Numbered from the stretch's first letter, positions 1 through 10,169 are shown. The stretch is 64,000 bases of DNA from Chitinophagaceae bacterium (GCA_016717285.1 JADKFU010000005.1:2092501-2156500); one strand, 5' to 3'. Program-made: numbers and translations. Notes: a model not told the origin generated them from the sequence alone.

Positions 1-1061
1 GAGAAGGTGCTCACCAGGCCTTGCCACAAATCGCAATGGCGGGTAGCTTCTGGAGGTAGTAGCTTTCGCGCTAATTTCCTTAATCGGATCAGGCTGCAAT
101 AATTGAAATAGATTTGATTAAAACGTTTGGTTTCCGGTGTTTTGCTGTCTGCATACACCAGGTTGCGTTCTTCAATCACAAATAGAAAAAGCAGACGGTA
201 GACGATTCGCAGTTGGTACCGGTAATATTCATCGGGGTTTACAAGCCCTTCTTCCAAAGCTTTGCGAAGCGCTGTATTGTTTGGATGATTAATGAATCCA
301 TTCGCCAAATTTTTAATAGCACCTTTTACTGCTTCCCCCAACTTACTCCGAATGGTGCTTCCGGCTTCCAAACCATCCTGATGATATTTCTCAATCAGGC
401 TTTCTGCACCACTACCCACACTTTTTGGCATCCGGCTGGCATGAAGCACCCGGTACAGAATAACGAAATCGGAATACAAGTCCTCTTCCATCATTTTCTC
501 CAGGTTAAACTCTACATAGCTTAGCCGGGTAATGCGACTGGCATCACGCAACAAACGCAATTGACGGCCATTGGTCACTATGCCATAAAGGTGCTCGCTG
601 TAATTGAGATACTCCTGCAGCAAAGCATGTGGAGATACCCGCAGTTGTTTGTTTTCCGGTCGTTTGTCCAGCGATTCTTGATAACCGCCAATATACACAG
701 GGAAATTATCCAAACTGCTGTCACGGTATCCAATGGGAAATAATTTGCCATTGAGTTCTTCAGCAGCCCGGTTGAAACTAAGGTTGTAGCTGAGATTGGT
801 AAGCAGAGGAGAAATCCAAAAATTACGGGTTTCCGTGGTGCCGGTTTCACCCACCTTCAATCGTGACAATTTGCTTTTAAAAATGTTCCATTGCCCTTTG
901 GCTTCCTGCCATGCCAGGCTTATTTCGTCTTTTAGTTTTGCATTGGTATAGTCAGGATTAAAATCTTTGCCCTGTTGAAATGTTGCTTGTTCAGAGCGGA
1001 TTTTACCGAGAATGTCGGTAGAAAGGATTGACCCTTGTATGTCGATGGATGGGAAAATCAT
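1..1061 (-). CDS. Eco57I/DISARM-like DNA adenine methylase, N-terminal part (cut by window edge)
   Basis: An uninterrupted reading frame of about 353 codons starts at the ATG at 1061-1059 and runs off the left edge, so only the N-terminus is visible. It begins MIFPSIDIQGSILSTDIL and contains stretches such as FWISPLLTNLSYNL, LYGIVTNGRQLRLLRDAS and YRLLFLFVIEERNL. These match the N-terminal region that precedes the methylase domain in large Eco57I-type and DISARM-class (DrmMI-like) N6-adenine methylases. The catalytic NPPY motif lies outside the window, so methylase activity is inferred from family resemblance. It is the last visible gene of a four-gene operon, starting 8 nt after the nuclease stop. 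Its base composition is visibly less AT-rich than the nuclease gene before it. A BREX-type or other Eco57I-like methylase remains possible. Confidence 0.75.
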   Translation of the reverse strand, partial: MIFPSIDIQGSILSTDILGKIRSEQATFQQGKDFNPDYTNAKLKDEISLAWQEAKGQWNIFKSKLSRLKVGETGTTETRNFWISPLLTNLSYNLSFNRAAEELNGKLFPIGYRDSSLDNFPVYIGGYQESLDKRPENKQLRVSPHALLQEYLNYSEHLYGIVTNGRQLRLLRDASRITRLSYVEFNLEKMMEEDLYSDFVILYRVLHASRMPKSVGSGAESLIEKYHQDGLEAGSTIRSKLGEAVKGAIKNLANGFINHPNNTALRKALEEGLVNPDEYYRYQLRIVYRLLFLFVIEERNLVYADSKTPETKRFNQIYFNYCSLIRLRKLARKLLPPEATRHCDLWQGLVSTF

Positions 1062-1069
1062 GGCTTCAC

Positions 1070-2086
1070 TTATCGCTTTAACAAGTCTTCTAAAGGGCCA
1101 AAATTTAAATACCTATCATTAAACTCACTTAACCACTCCTTAAATTCATCAGGACAATTCAAGCTAAGTGTTTCAATAAACAATTCCAGATCACTTTTTT
1201 CAATCTTATACTGGAATTGAGGTTTCAAAAATTTCTTTAATGAATCAATTTCTCTTTGAGTTGATGGATGATCCTTAGGTGCAAGAATTATAGAATAACT
1301 ATTTATCTGTCCGTCTTCATTCATCCATTTTTGCACCTTTGCATACTTTTCAGCCAATAAATAATTCCGGTAAATTTGTGAACAGCCTCCTTTAATAGTT
1401 TCCAACCCGTCATCAGTAAATTGTACTAAATCCTCAGCCGTTTTACATTTTAGAGCATTATCACTTGCTTTGTTTGTTCCCAACGAATCGGTATATTTTA
1501 CCTCAATAGCCAATAAGTGTTTGTTTTCATTCTCATCCTTAAATATTATTGCAGCATCCATTGCTGATTTGTCATTTGTGTAATCATTAATAGGCGTAGG
1601 AACAAATTCTATTTTTATATCCATTACCTCATAAACAGGCAATGCCGGAAAGGCATCCTGGATCATTCTATTCAGTTCTTTTGGATACTTCTCTTTTATC
1701 ATCATAAGTGGATGAAAAAGATTAAAAGCTAATGGCATGCTTGAAAGCATGTTATTGAAGAGCCTATATGCATCGATAGTTTCTTCCTTCATTTTTTTCT
1801 CCAATCTATTTCCAGCATATTGAAATGTTTCAGGATAAATAAAATTTCTTCCTGTCCTAACTCCATTAACCAGCATATTGCCGTAGTAAGATGGCCTTGT
1901 TTCTCCCGCTAATTCCCCCAAATCATCTTTTATTTTATGAACTGAATTTTTATTTGGCCCTATTCCGAACTCCTTTTCCTTTAACTTCTCTACCCTGTAG
2001 TAAGATTGAAGTAATCTTGTTCTTCTTGTAAATAGATTATCACCTGAGCTTTGCGGACCATATTTATCCTCTATTGCTTTATTCAT
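1070..2086 (-). CDS. PD-(D/E)XK restriction endonuclease-like protein, PGN_0703 type
   Basis: The 338-residue protein has a recognisable PD-(D/E)XK nuclease core: D177 in AMDAAIIFKDENENKH, then E195-V-K197 in LLAIEVKYTDSLG. The upstream segment around residues 64-127 (TRPSYYGNMLVNGVR, then MLSSMPLAFNLFHPL) is typical of proteins annotated as PGN_0703 family putative restriction endonucleases. It starts 2 nt after the SNF2 helicase stop and is followed 8 nt later by the methylase, so the four genes should be co-transcribed and translationally coupled. The likely role is DNA cleavage within the defence system, with the methylase protecting self DNA. That role is inferred; the nuclease fold is seen. 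The gene is clearly more AT-rich than its neighbours on either side. Confidence 0.82.
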   Translation of the reverse strand: MNKAIEDKYGPQSSGDNLFTRRTRLLQSYYRVEKLKEKEFGIGPNKNSVHKIKDDLGELAGETRPSYYGNMLVNGVRTGRNFIYPETFQYAGNRLEKKMKEETIDAYRLFNNMLSSMPLAFNLFHPLMMIKEKYPKELNRMIQDAFPALPVYEVMDIKIEFVPTPINDYTNDKSAMDAAIIFKDENENKHLLAIEVKYTDSLGTNKASDNALKCKTAEDLVQFTDDGLETIKGGCSQIYRNYLLAEKYAKVQKWMNEDGQINSYSIILAPKDHPSTQREIDSLKKFLKPQFQYKIEKSDLELFIETLSLNCPDEFKEWLSEFNDRYLNFGPLEDLLKR

Positions 2087-2088
2087 AA

Positions 2089-4971
2089 TTATAGTTTGGG
2101 GTTGGGAATTAATACATATACCCCTAAAATGTCAGGAGGTAAAACAGGAGTAACTGCCTCAAAGCGTTTAGCACCTATATATTTTGCAAAACGACTATGT
2201 GCATTTACTAATTCATCAGCACGCTTCGCAACCACTTGTATAAAGGCTGGATGCAACTCTTGAAAATGTTGCAGTTCTCTTTCAAAAATAATTCCTTGCC
2301 TTTCAGTGCTGATATCCAATGCACTTGAAGTGTGTAAAAGTGTTTTACATTGGTCAATATCTAAAGCTTGAATGCCCTCCTTTGTTTGCTCGTAACCCCA
2401 TAGAAACATTTCTTCCGAAACCATTTCGTGTTGCTTGCTTACTTCACAAATCACATTGCGAACACGAAATTGTATTAATGTTGTCTGTGTATTCACTGTA
2501 CCCGTTCTGAATACAGATGCTCTTGCTGCTTTATTCCCTTTTCTTTCTTTATCTAATGAGTTAGCAATAATCCGGTGGCAAAGTTGCTCTACAAAACGAT
2601 GGTTGCGGCCTATGTAACGGAACCCTTGCGGAGTTGGAGATTGAAATGAAATATGAATTCTATCGCCTTGGCCCAATGCAGAAGCCAGCCAATCATCCAT
2701 ATTCATTTTTTTGAAAACATAGCCACCTTGAATGGTATCAAAATCTGCCCCTAGAAGTTTTGCGGCCGCTAATGCGAATGCCTCTAAAGTAGCAACGTCA
2801 CCGATTGCTTCATCTACCTCCTGCAAGTCTTTCTTTACCTCTTCCGGCATAATGCTTTCATGAGCAAATATGGAGCGGATTTTTTCTGCCTTTTCTCTGG
2901 CGTATTCTATTTCGTTGGTAATTTCAACATCCAATTCGTCTAATTCAGTACTTGCTCCAAAATCGATTCGTATTTGCTTCGAGAATTTATTTTGCGCTTT
3001 ATCAGGATTGAGCAAAACCTCTTTCAAAACTTTATCCATCACCGAACGATTATCTTCTGCCAAAGCGATGCTTACACCTGATGTGCTTTGAATACGTTGT
3101 ATTTTTTCAATGATGATTTTCAACACCACCACATCCATGGGATTGTCTTCACCAAACAACACTTTTACATCAATGGTATTTTGATGAATGCCGCTTTTAT
3201 CAATCCATCCCGGTTGCCCATAGCGATCCACACGACCTTCCCGTTGCTCCAGGCGGTTTGGATTCCATGGTAAATCGTAATGCAGGATGGCATTGAAGCT
3301 ATCCTGCAAATTGATGCCCTCACTTAGACAATCCGTGGCAACCAACACTCTTTTTTGGCTTTTGCCCATCTCATCAATCTTCTCCCTGCGCTCTTCATCA
3401 CTCAATTCACTGGTGATGGCACGAACATCCACGTTGCTGGGTAAACGTTCCTTTAGAAGTTTTGCTACATATTGCGCCGTTGCAATAAAGCGGCAAAACA
3501 CAATAGGGCTTTGACCCTTATTAATCCAAAGTTTGATTTGCTCAATACCCAGTTTAACTTTTTGATCTTTCTCAATGGTGGTTAGATCCTGAGCCTTTTG
3601 AGCCAGCCTATGTAAGGTATTCCATTCGCTTTCGGTTAGGTCGGCACGATCAATAATTTCAACCTGTTCTGAATCATTTTGTTCATCCCATTTTTCTAAA
3701 ACAGGGTTATCTTTTACGTCATCTGCTGTAATTTCATCCGGCTCAACAAGTTTTGATTTTCGCTTTTGCAGCATTTCAAATCCTGCTGCCGGGCTACTCA
3801 TCACTCCTCTCAATAATGATAATGCGGCAAAATATTTTATCCTGGCTTTGTTCTCTGTAACACCTTCGGTACTTATTCCTCTTGCAAATTTTAATACATC
3901 CTGATAGAGTTTATAGTAGTCAGAGGAGGCCGAAAGCGTATATGGTAATTCTTCAGTAGTCCGCTTGGGAAATGGTGTTTCCTCATCCAGCCATTTCTCA
4001 ATATTTTTTCTCTTACGTTGTATGAAATGGGCTGCTACCTTTCTTTTTTCGGAAGTCTCCAGGTCGGCAAAATCGTAGGTTTCAAATTCAGCATTCACTA
4101 ACCCCAACAACGACTTAAATTCTCCATCCTTTCCACTATGTGGAGTTGCCGTAAGTAGCAGCAAATGCTGTAAGTCGTTTTTAGAAATCTTTTCCAACAG
4201 CTCGTATCGTTGCTGGCTTTGACCGGTTTTTTTAAAATCAAGATTTTTGGTACAAGTATGTGCTTCATCCACAATTACCAGATCAGGCACATCTTTTAGA
4301 AAAGCCGGCATCTTAGCAGATCCATTTTTTACATAATCAATGGATACTACCTGGTAAGGATAATAGTTGAATACATTCAGTGTATCATCACCCACAATTT
4401 TTCTCTCCAAACCTGCCACAGTGCTTGAACGGATAATTACAGCGTCGATATCCAATTTATCCAGCAGTTCCTTTTGCCATTGCTCGCATAAATGTGGCGG
4501 GCATAAAACCGCAAATGATTTTATGGTACCCCGTTCCAATAACTCCCTTAAAATCAAAATGGCTTCAATGGTTTTGCCAACACCTACATCATCGGCAATT
4601 AATAAACGCGTAACCGGTTGCTTCAATGCCATAATCAATGGAACCAACTGATATGCTCGTGGGCGAAACGAAAGTTTTCCCATACAACGAAAAGGTCCGC
4701 TTACCTGTCGGAAGGAAAGTCGGGCAGCATCATAGAGTAATTTTGCTGTTAGAAAACTGTCTAAGTCAGATTTATTGGGCAATTCAAACTGGTCATCTTC
4801 CAATTTGTCAAACGCTTGCAATACTGGTTCAAAAACTGAAATCATTTCATCATCCGAACCACCAAGGGGTTTAAGCAATATAATTTCATTGTCAGATGAT
4901 GGTTGAACCACACATCTTCTTCCTCTGAATTTCACCAGCTTCCCTGGTTTTTTAAGTTTGCTGTCTACCAT
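2089..4971 (-). CDS. SNF2-type helicase/ATPase (DISARM DrmD-like)
   Basis: The 960-residue protein is a superfamily 2 SNF2-like ATPase. Motif I is ADDVGVGKT (about 126-134), motif II is VDEAH (about 234-238), motif III is LTATPHSGK (about 273-281). The second RecA lobe carries VLVATDCLSEGINLQ and QREGRVDRYGQ (motifs V-VI, about 555-615). A long alpha-helical C-terminal half follows. The layout matches the SNF2 helicase called DrmD in class 1 DISARM and stand-alone helicases of restriction systems. It starts 5 nt after the upstream helicase-nuclease stop and ends 2 nt before the nuclease gene. The inferred role is DNA translocation or remodelling during recognition of foreign DNA. A housekeeping role is unlikely in this context. 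Confidence 0.88.
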   Translation of the reverse strand: MVDSKLKKPGKLVKFRGRRCVVQPSSDNEIILLKPLGGSDDEMISVFEPVLQAFDKLEDDQFELPNKSDLDSFLTAKLLYDAARLSFRQVSGPFRCMGKLSFRPRAYQLVPLIMALKQPVTRLLIADDVGVGKTIEAILILRELLERGTIKSFAVLCPPHLCEQWQKELLDKLDIDAVIIRSSTVAGLERKIVGDDTLNVFNYYPYQVVSIDYVKNGSAKMPAFLKDVPDLVIVDEAHTCTKNLDFKKTGQSQQRYELLEKISKNDLQHLLLLTATPHSGKDGEFKSLLGLVNAEFETYDFADLETSEKRKVAAHFIQRKRKNIEKWLDEETPFPKRTTEELPYTLSASSDYYKLYQDVLKFARGISTEGVTENKARIKYFAALSLLRGVMSSPAAGFEMLQKRKSKLVEPDEITADDVKDNPVLEKWDEQNDSEQVEIIDRADLTESEWNTLHRLAQKAQDLTTIEKDQKVKLGIEQIKLWINKGQSPIVFCRFIATAQYVAKLLKERLPSNVDVRAITSELSDEERREKIDEMGKSQKRVLVATDCLSEGINLQDSFNAILHYDLPWNPNRLEQREGRVDRYGQPGWIDKSGIHQNTIDVKVLFGEDNPMDVVVLKIIIEKIQRIQSTSGVSIALAEDNRSVMDKVLKEVLLNPDKAQNKFSKQIRIDFGASTELDELDVEITNEIEYAREKAEKIRSIFAHESIMPEEVKKDLQEVDEAIGDVATLEAFALAAAKLLGADFDTIQGGYVFKKMNMDDWLASALGQGDRIHISFQSPTPQGFRYIGRNHRFVEQLCHRIIANSLDKERKGNKAARASVFRTGTVNTQTTLIQFRVRNVICEVSKQHEMVSEEMFLWGYEQTKEGIQALDIDQCKTLLHTSSALDISTERQGIIFERELQHFQELHPAFIQVVAKRADELVNAHSRFAKYIGAKRFEAVTPVLPPDILGVYVLIPNPKL

Positions 4972-4976
4972 CGTCC

Positions 4977-7900
4977 TTATCGTACCTTTCTAAAAATATC
5001 TTCTCTTCTTGCTACAAAAGCTGCAACATCTATTGTTGTATAATCCCAAACCAGTACATCAAACCCTGCCAACTCAAGTATTTTTCTTTTCCGTTCATCA
5101 TCTGCTTTATTCACATTTTTTTTATGAATACCTCCATCAACAAAAATTAAAGCCTTCTCCTTTTCATACACAAAATCAGGTTGCACATAAAATTGCTCCA
5201 TGTTGTGATTGGTATAATCAGGCAGCCGGTAGCCGTTACTGAATAAGTGATCCAATAATTGCTTTTCACCCGGGCTGCGGTGGTGCAGGCCATTTTTCAG
5301 CTCTTCATACTTTTCTTCGTAGCTGCTGCCCACCGTATCGTCAGGATTTGAAGCAATCAACAGTTCGAGTGATTTAATTATCGAATGGCGATCTATTTTC
5401 AGGTGATCCATTTGGTTATAATAGGATAGCAAATCGTCATAACTTGCCTTAGCTCTGTTTGGGAAGCGATCCTCTTTATTTTCATAATCATATCCGCATA
5501 TTTCATACGTCTTGAGAAATATTTGCTTCAGTCTCACCGGGTTTCGTGCTATATCTTTAAGCACTCCAATGCTGCCTTCTGATGATTCATAAAGCATGAT
5601 GTTCTTATTTTTTTCGCTTCCCATCAACCTTGCATCAATCTCAACAGGTTCGATGTTGTAATATTGTTCGATGGCTTTCTCTAAAGCATATTGCATAGTA
5701 ATAACGCCTTCCTCCGTAAGGCCTAAGGCTTTAATAGGTTGCACATACAAGACATCAGATGTGTCATAAGTGAAGAGCTTGACATTTTCAATGGGATCCT
5801 CCGGATTAGGTTTTTCCTTTTGCTTCTTCGTTTTAAAGAAACCCGTTTTGGCACCGATATCAAATCCATCATCAGTGCCTCGCTTCCATTTTTTATTCAA
5901 CACAATAAGTTTCGCAGCAGGAGCATAATATAACTTCATCAATTCATCGCCATCTACGGTCAATTTAATTCTTGTCGCATCCAGCAATCCATCCACTGTG
6001 TTTAAATAAAGTCTCGTATCGTAACCTTCAGAAGTGCGAACTTCTTCCATACATGAAATGCGCTCGGCGTTTTCCGATTGTGCTTCCTCTAATTCCAGGA
6101 GGTTTTGATATAATTCAATATTGCTGGATGTGAAAGGAGTTCCAGTGATCGGATCCTGATTTTTGCCCTTCCCTTCATCCTTACCTAAAAATGCGTAGTT
6201 AGTTTCTTTGGATATCTTAATTTCCATCAGGTTTAATGACACATCGTTTGGAGTAATCCTGTTTACCTTAAATTTTCCACCGTTGTGATAAATAAGGTTA
6301 TTAGGGCCAAACTCCTTTAATCCAATAAACCTCGGTCTTGAAATAGACTCATTCCTGTCCTTGCCACCAAGAAAAACACGAATGGGTAGGCGGGTAAAAT
6401 TATAGCCAGGTAAAAAGCCTTCTGAAGCGAGGTAGCGAAACGTATAAAATTCAGATAATGTCGAATTTCTTCCTTTATCAGATTGATTTTCCAGCAGATT
6501 TTTCCGATCCTTTGCCCGCATGTAAGAAATACTTGCAAGCTTTTTCAATTCAGCATCCTTTATTAATGGATTGATGTGTGTCTCATGGGCCTCATTCATT
6601 TGACGCAAGGCATCTAAATACATTCTCCTCCAACGTAGCAAGGCATGCTCTAATTTATCTGGCACTGTTCGTATTTGTGTTTCCAGCCAAGCTTGATTAA
6701 ACCAGCGAACATCATTAAAATCAATATCAGCAGTAACTTGTAGTGCCAACTCTTTTATTTCGTTGAATCTCGACTCAATTATATCCTGGTACCTGGCTTT
6801 TACATCGCTCTTTAATTTGTAAGTGCCGCCGGAGATATCAATTAGTTCGATCAGTGAAGGTTTAAATTCTTCTGCATTAAGGAATGATAAAACCGTAGCA
6901 TTAATATGGGAACGAATCAGTTCTTCATTGGTGAGATCAATCCGGGGAGCTTGTACAACACCGGCAACCATTTTTACGGGATCAGCAAAATAATGTTTGT
7001 CATGCGGGGACACTTTGGAAGCATAAGTAAATACTAAAGCTGATTGGCCATTACGACCAGCTCTTCCACTGCGTTGTGCATAGTTAGCCGGATTTGGTGG
7101 AACATTGCGCATGTGAACAACATTCAGTGAAGATATATCAATCCCCAATTCCATTGTAGGTGAACAATACAATGCACTTAGCTCAATCGCTTTATTAAAT
7201 TTCTCTTCTCTGTCAATTTTGTCCTCATTCTTTATCTGGCCTGTATGCTCAGCAGCTATGAATGATTTTGGCAGATTCGAAAAATCTTCCTGATACAAAT
7301 ACTGAAAGTAGAGATGTGGCTTAATTTTAATTTCCTCATCCAGTGTAATAGAAGAAGTCTTATCAGTAGCAACATTAACTTTGTCTCCTCTTTTCCAAAG
7401 CACTTTTGACAGGATTAATTGATAAGCGTCCTTTTCCCCCTTTTCGGCTTTAATATTCACCTTCTTTAAATAATGCACTTCAGTTAAAGCATCCAACACT
7501 GTTCCCATGAACAGATTGTATTCACTGCTGCTCAGTGGCGATTTGCCAGCTTTTCTGAACTCATGTTTTACGAATCTGGCCAATCTGCTTGAAGGACCGA
7601 TACTCTTTATAAAAGTTTCTCTTGTTGCCTTGTCCTCACCTAGTAGAGATAGATAGTTAGGGGCATCCAGGTGTTCCCCCTTGTCAAGAGACCAAAGCTT
7701 TTCCTTATTAAGTTGCTGGTTCAATTCGCTTTCAACTCCTAACCTATTTTCATACCTCAGCATGTCATAATCCACCGCATACATATTCCTGAAGTAATTC
7801 AAAACCTGCAGAATAAATTCCTTTCTTTTTTCTGGTGACAAGTCTTTAAGTAAATCTACAGCACTCCATAGTGTTTCATCGGTAGAATCTGTTTCAATAC

Positions 7901-10169
7901 TTTTGTAAGTAATCTCCAGTAAAGCTGTTTGCTCTAGATTTGGCAATATGTAACGCCAACCTCTTTTAAGATCCTGTATTATCCGATAAGAAATATAATT
8001 TCTTAAAGCCTCCCGATTATCCTCATTCGGTCGGTTGGGATTTGGGGCAGGGTTAGTAGCATAATCGCTTTCCGGTAAATTTAATGCTTCCTGAACCCTG
8101 AATATCAAATCTGATATTTTCAGAGGTTCATCACTAACTCTGAGTACTTTTTCGATGGCAGAGCGAAGATGAACGACTTGAATAAAATCATTAAAATGGC
8201 CGGCCTGTAATGAAGCATCCTGCCTGTTATCAGTGAAGCTCATTAGCTTTTGCTCTTGCAATATCTTTCCATGCTTATAGAGGGATAATAAAGTTTGAAG
8301 CGTTAGGAGTGTTGTAGAAGTGGATCGCCCTTCGTTACCTAAGGATATGAGTTTGGATTTCTCGCTAAGCTTAGATTCTAAATAGATTATGCCGCAGGTT
8401 GGGTCATAAATTAAGGGCGCTGGCATAAACCAGACTTTTTCACCTCCATTGCTACTGTCAGAGAACGAACCATCCCTGGTTACATAAATTTCTTTGGGAA
8501 GCAGGAAGTCCTTTGATGCATGGATCTTGCCGGATTTACTAATCCATGCGGAGGGTAATAATTCTATGAAATCATTGATATCTAATAAATATTCTCTATC
8601 AATGAGAATATAACCATCTTTATAATCATCCTGAAGTCGGCTTTTTACCTTTTTGACTTTGTTCCCATCATTGGCTTTTAAATCGTCTTCATTCCTGGGA
8701 TTTTGATTCTCATTAAAATCCCTGAAAACAAGTTTAGACTTACTTAAATCTTTTCTAACACAAATAAATTCTATTCCGCTAAGCCTGCTAAAAACAGTTT
8801 GAAATACCGGTACTTCATGTTCGCTTCCAGACAGTTTTACAAATGGATTGGGTTCTAACGTTATGTACCTCTTATCTGCACTCTCAAGTGTTACATAAAC
8901 GTAACCGGTCTGTGAAATAAACTGGTGCAATTTGAAAGGAAGAACGGTATCTTTCTTTCTCTCAGCTGTACTTTTGATGTTGAGTGATTCAGCCCAAACC
9001 AGAGTTTCTATTATTTTCCTTTCACACTCTGTTTCACTTACGCCTGTTTCAGACGATAATTCGGTCGCTGTAGCTTTCAGGGATTTGGGAACATTCCTCC
9101 TTTTGTTCTCCCCTTCTGTTTTCACTGCAATTGCTCTTTCCAGCCATATAGCAATAGAATTATCAAGTATTGCTGCCTTCGATTTATCTATTAAATCTGT
9201 TATTAATGAGGATCGTAACTCCTCTTTCGTTGGGATAACTTCCTTTGTTGAATAAGTAAGTGATTCAACAATTATAACTTTCGGATAAAAATCAGAATCA
9301 AAAAACCTTGTAGCCACTTTTGCAACTTCGTTTTTCTGTTCTTCAATTGTCCCTGTGGCCATTGTGGCAGAGGTTCCAATGCAAACTATATTCTTATTCT
9401 TTGCACTGGATTTGATTCTTCTATTTAGCAAGGAAACGTCGGCACCCTGTCGCCCCTTATAAACATGCAATTCATCAAAAACCAGATATTCAATATTGTC
9501 TAAAAAAGATCTTCTTAATACCTCATCTGTCTTTCTTACCATCAATAGTTCAAGCATCATGTAGTTGGTAAGCAAAATATCTGGTGGGTTTGCAATAATG
9601 CTGTCTCTAACATCTTGTTTTTCTTGTCCGGAATACTTTGCAAATCTGAATGGCAGACCCTTGCCGGTCCTTTTTCTGTAATTTTCTTCGAAACTAATGA
9701 GCGCCGCTTCCTGTGAGTTGATTAGAGCATTTAGCGGATAGACAATAATCGCTTTGATTCCAGGCCTATTAGGATTTCTGAACAGGTGATTGAAAATGGT
9801 TGAGATATAGGTTAAGCTTTTGCCTGAACCTGTTCCGGACGTAACTATAAATCCTGTTCCTTCATTTCCCTTGATGATAGCTTCTTTCTGATGTTTATAT
9901 ATTGACCACGAATCGCCCTTTTCATCATAGAATATGTCATTGAAATCTCTAACCAATATACCGGCATTAACCAAATCTTCTACTTTTCCACCAGATTCAA
10001 AAGATGGGTTGAACTGAATTAATGGTTCGGGATACAAATTCCCTGAATCGAAATCCTTTCTTACTGTTTCAAGGATTTTGGCGTCTGCAATATTGATGAA
10101 GCTGTCGATATACAGCTTGTAATTGTTTAAGATATCCTTATGTAAATCAAATATGTTAGTTGGAGACAT
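4977..10169 (-). CDS. Giant DEAD/DEAH helicase with C-terminal Vsr/DUF559-like nuclease domain
   Basis: The 1730-residue protein has helicase motif I TSGTGSGKS (110-118), motif II FDELH (231-235), motif III GTSATMATG (about 265-273), and motifs V-VI in PTMELGIDISSLNVVHMRN followed by QRSGRAGR. This is the helicase type found in Druantia DruE and YprA/MrfA-related proteins. I see no four-cysteine DUF1998 cluster. Instead the last ~90 residues read as a Vsr/DUF559-like PD-(D/E)XK fold: D1665 in QPDF, D1678 in FVDGGIH, H1682, then AGFDVLVWDY. It is the first gene of the four-gene operon. A helicase plus nuclease in one chain suggests unwinding coupled to cleavage; this is inferred. The long region between the RecA lobes (about 300-1000) is not recognised. 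Confidence 0.85.
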   Translation of the reverse strand: MSPTNIFDLHKDILNNYKLYIDSFINIADAKILETVRKDFDSGNLYPEPLIQFNPSFESGGKVEDLVNAGILVRDFNDIFYDEKGDSWSIYKHQKEAIIKGNEGTGFIVTSGTGSGKSLTYISTIFNHLFRNPNRPGIKAIIVYPLNALINSQEAALISFEENYRKRTGKGLPFRFAKYSGQEKQDVRDSIIANPPDILLTNYMMLELLMVRKTDEVLRRSFLDNIEYLVFDELHVYKGRQGADVSLLNRRIKSSAKNKNIVCIGTSATMATGTIEEQKNEVAKVATRFFDSDFYPKVIIVESLTYSTKEVIPTKEELRSSLITDLIDKSKAAILDNSIAIWLERAIAVKTEGENKRRNVPKSLKATATELSSETGVSETECERKIIETLVWAESLNIKSTAERKKDTVLPFKLHQFISQTGYVYVTLESADKRYITLEPNPFVKLSGSEHEVPVFQTVFSRLSGIEFICVRKDLSKSKLVFRDFNENQNPRNEDDLKANDGNKVKKVKSRLQDDYKDGYILIDREYLLDINDFIELLPSAWISKSGKIHASKDFLLPKEIYVTRDGSFSDSSNGGEKVWFMPAPLIYDPTCGIIYLESKLSEKSKLISLGNEGRSTSTTLLTLQTLLSLYKHGKILQEQKLMSFTDNRQDASLQAGHFNDFIQVVHLRSAIEKVLRVSDEPLKISDLIFRVQEALNLPESDYATNPAPNPNRPNEDNREALRNYISYRIIQDLKRGWRYILPNLEQTALLEITYKSIETDSTDETLWSAVDLLKDLSPEKRKEFILQVLNYFRNMYAVDYDMLRYENRLGVESELNQQLNKEKLWSLDKGEHLDAPNYLSLLGEDKATRETFIKSIGPSSRLARFVKHEFRKAGKSPLSSSEYNLFMGTVLDALTEVHYLKKVNIKAEKGEKDAYQLILSKVLWKRGDKVNVATDKTSSITLDEEIKIKPHLYFQYLYQEDFSNLPKSFIAAEHTGQIKNEDKIDREEKFNKAIELSALYCSPTMELGIDISSLNVVHMRNVPPNPANYAQRSGRAGRNGQSALVFTYASKVSPHDKHYFADPVKMVAGVVQAPRIDLTNEELIRSHINATVLSFLNAEEFKPSLIELIDISGGTYKLKSDVKARYQDIIESRFNEIKELALQVTADIDFNDVRWFNQAWLETQIRTVPDKLEHALLRWRRMYLDALRQMNEAHETHINPLIKDAELKKLASISYMRAKDRKNLLENQSDKGRNSTLSEFYTFRYLASEGFLPGYNFTRLPIRVFLGGKDRNESISRPRFIGLKEFGPNNLIYHNGGKFKVNRITPNDVSLNLMEIKISKETNYAFLGKDEGKGKNQDPITGTPFTSSNIELYQNLLELEEAQSENAERISCMEEVRTSEGYDTRLYLNTVDGLLDATRIKLTVDGDELMKLYYAPAAKLIVLNKKWKRGTDDGFDIGAKTGFFKTKKQKEKPNPEDPIENVKLFTYDTSDVLYVQPIKALGLTEEGVITMQYALEKAIEQYYNIEPVEIDARLMGSEKNKNIMLYESSEGSIGVLKDIARNPVRLKQIFLKTYEICGYDYENKEDRFPNRAKASYDDLLSYYNQMDHLKIDRHSIIKSLELLIASNPDDTVGSSYEEKYEELKNGLHHRSPGEKQLLDHLFSNGYRLPDYTNHNMEQFYVQPDFVYEKEKALIFVDGGIHKKNVNKADDERKRKILELAGFDVLVWDYTTIDVAAFVARREDIFRKVR

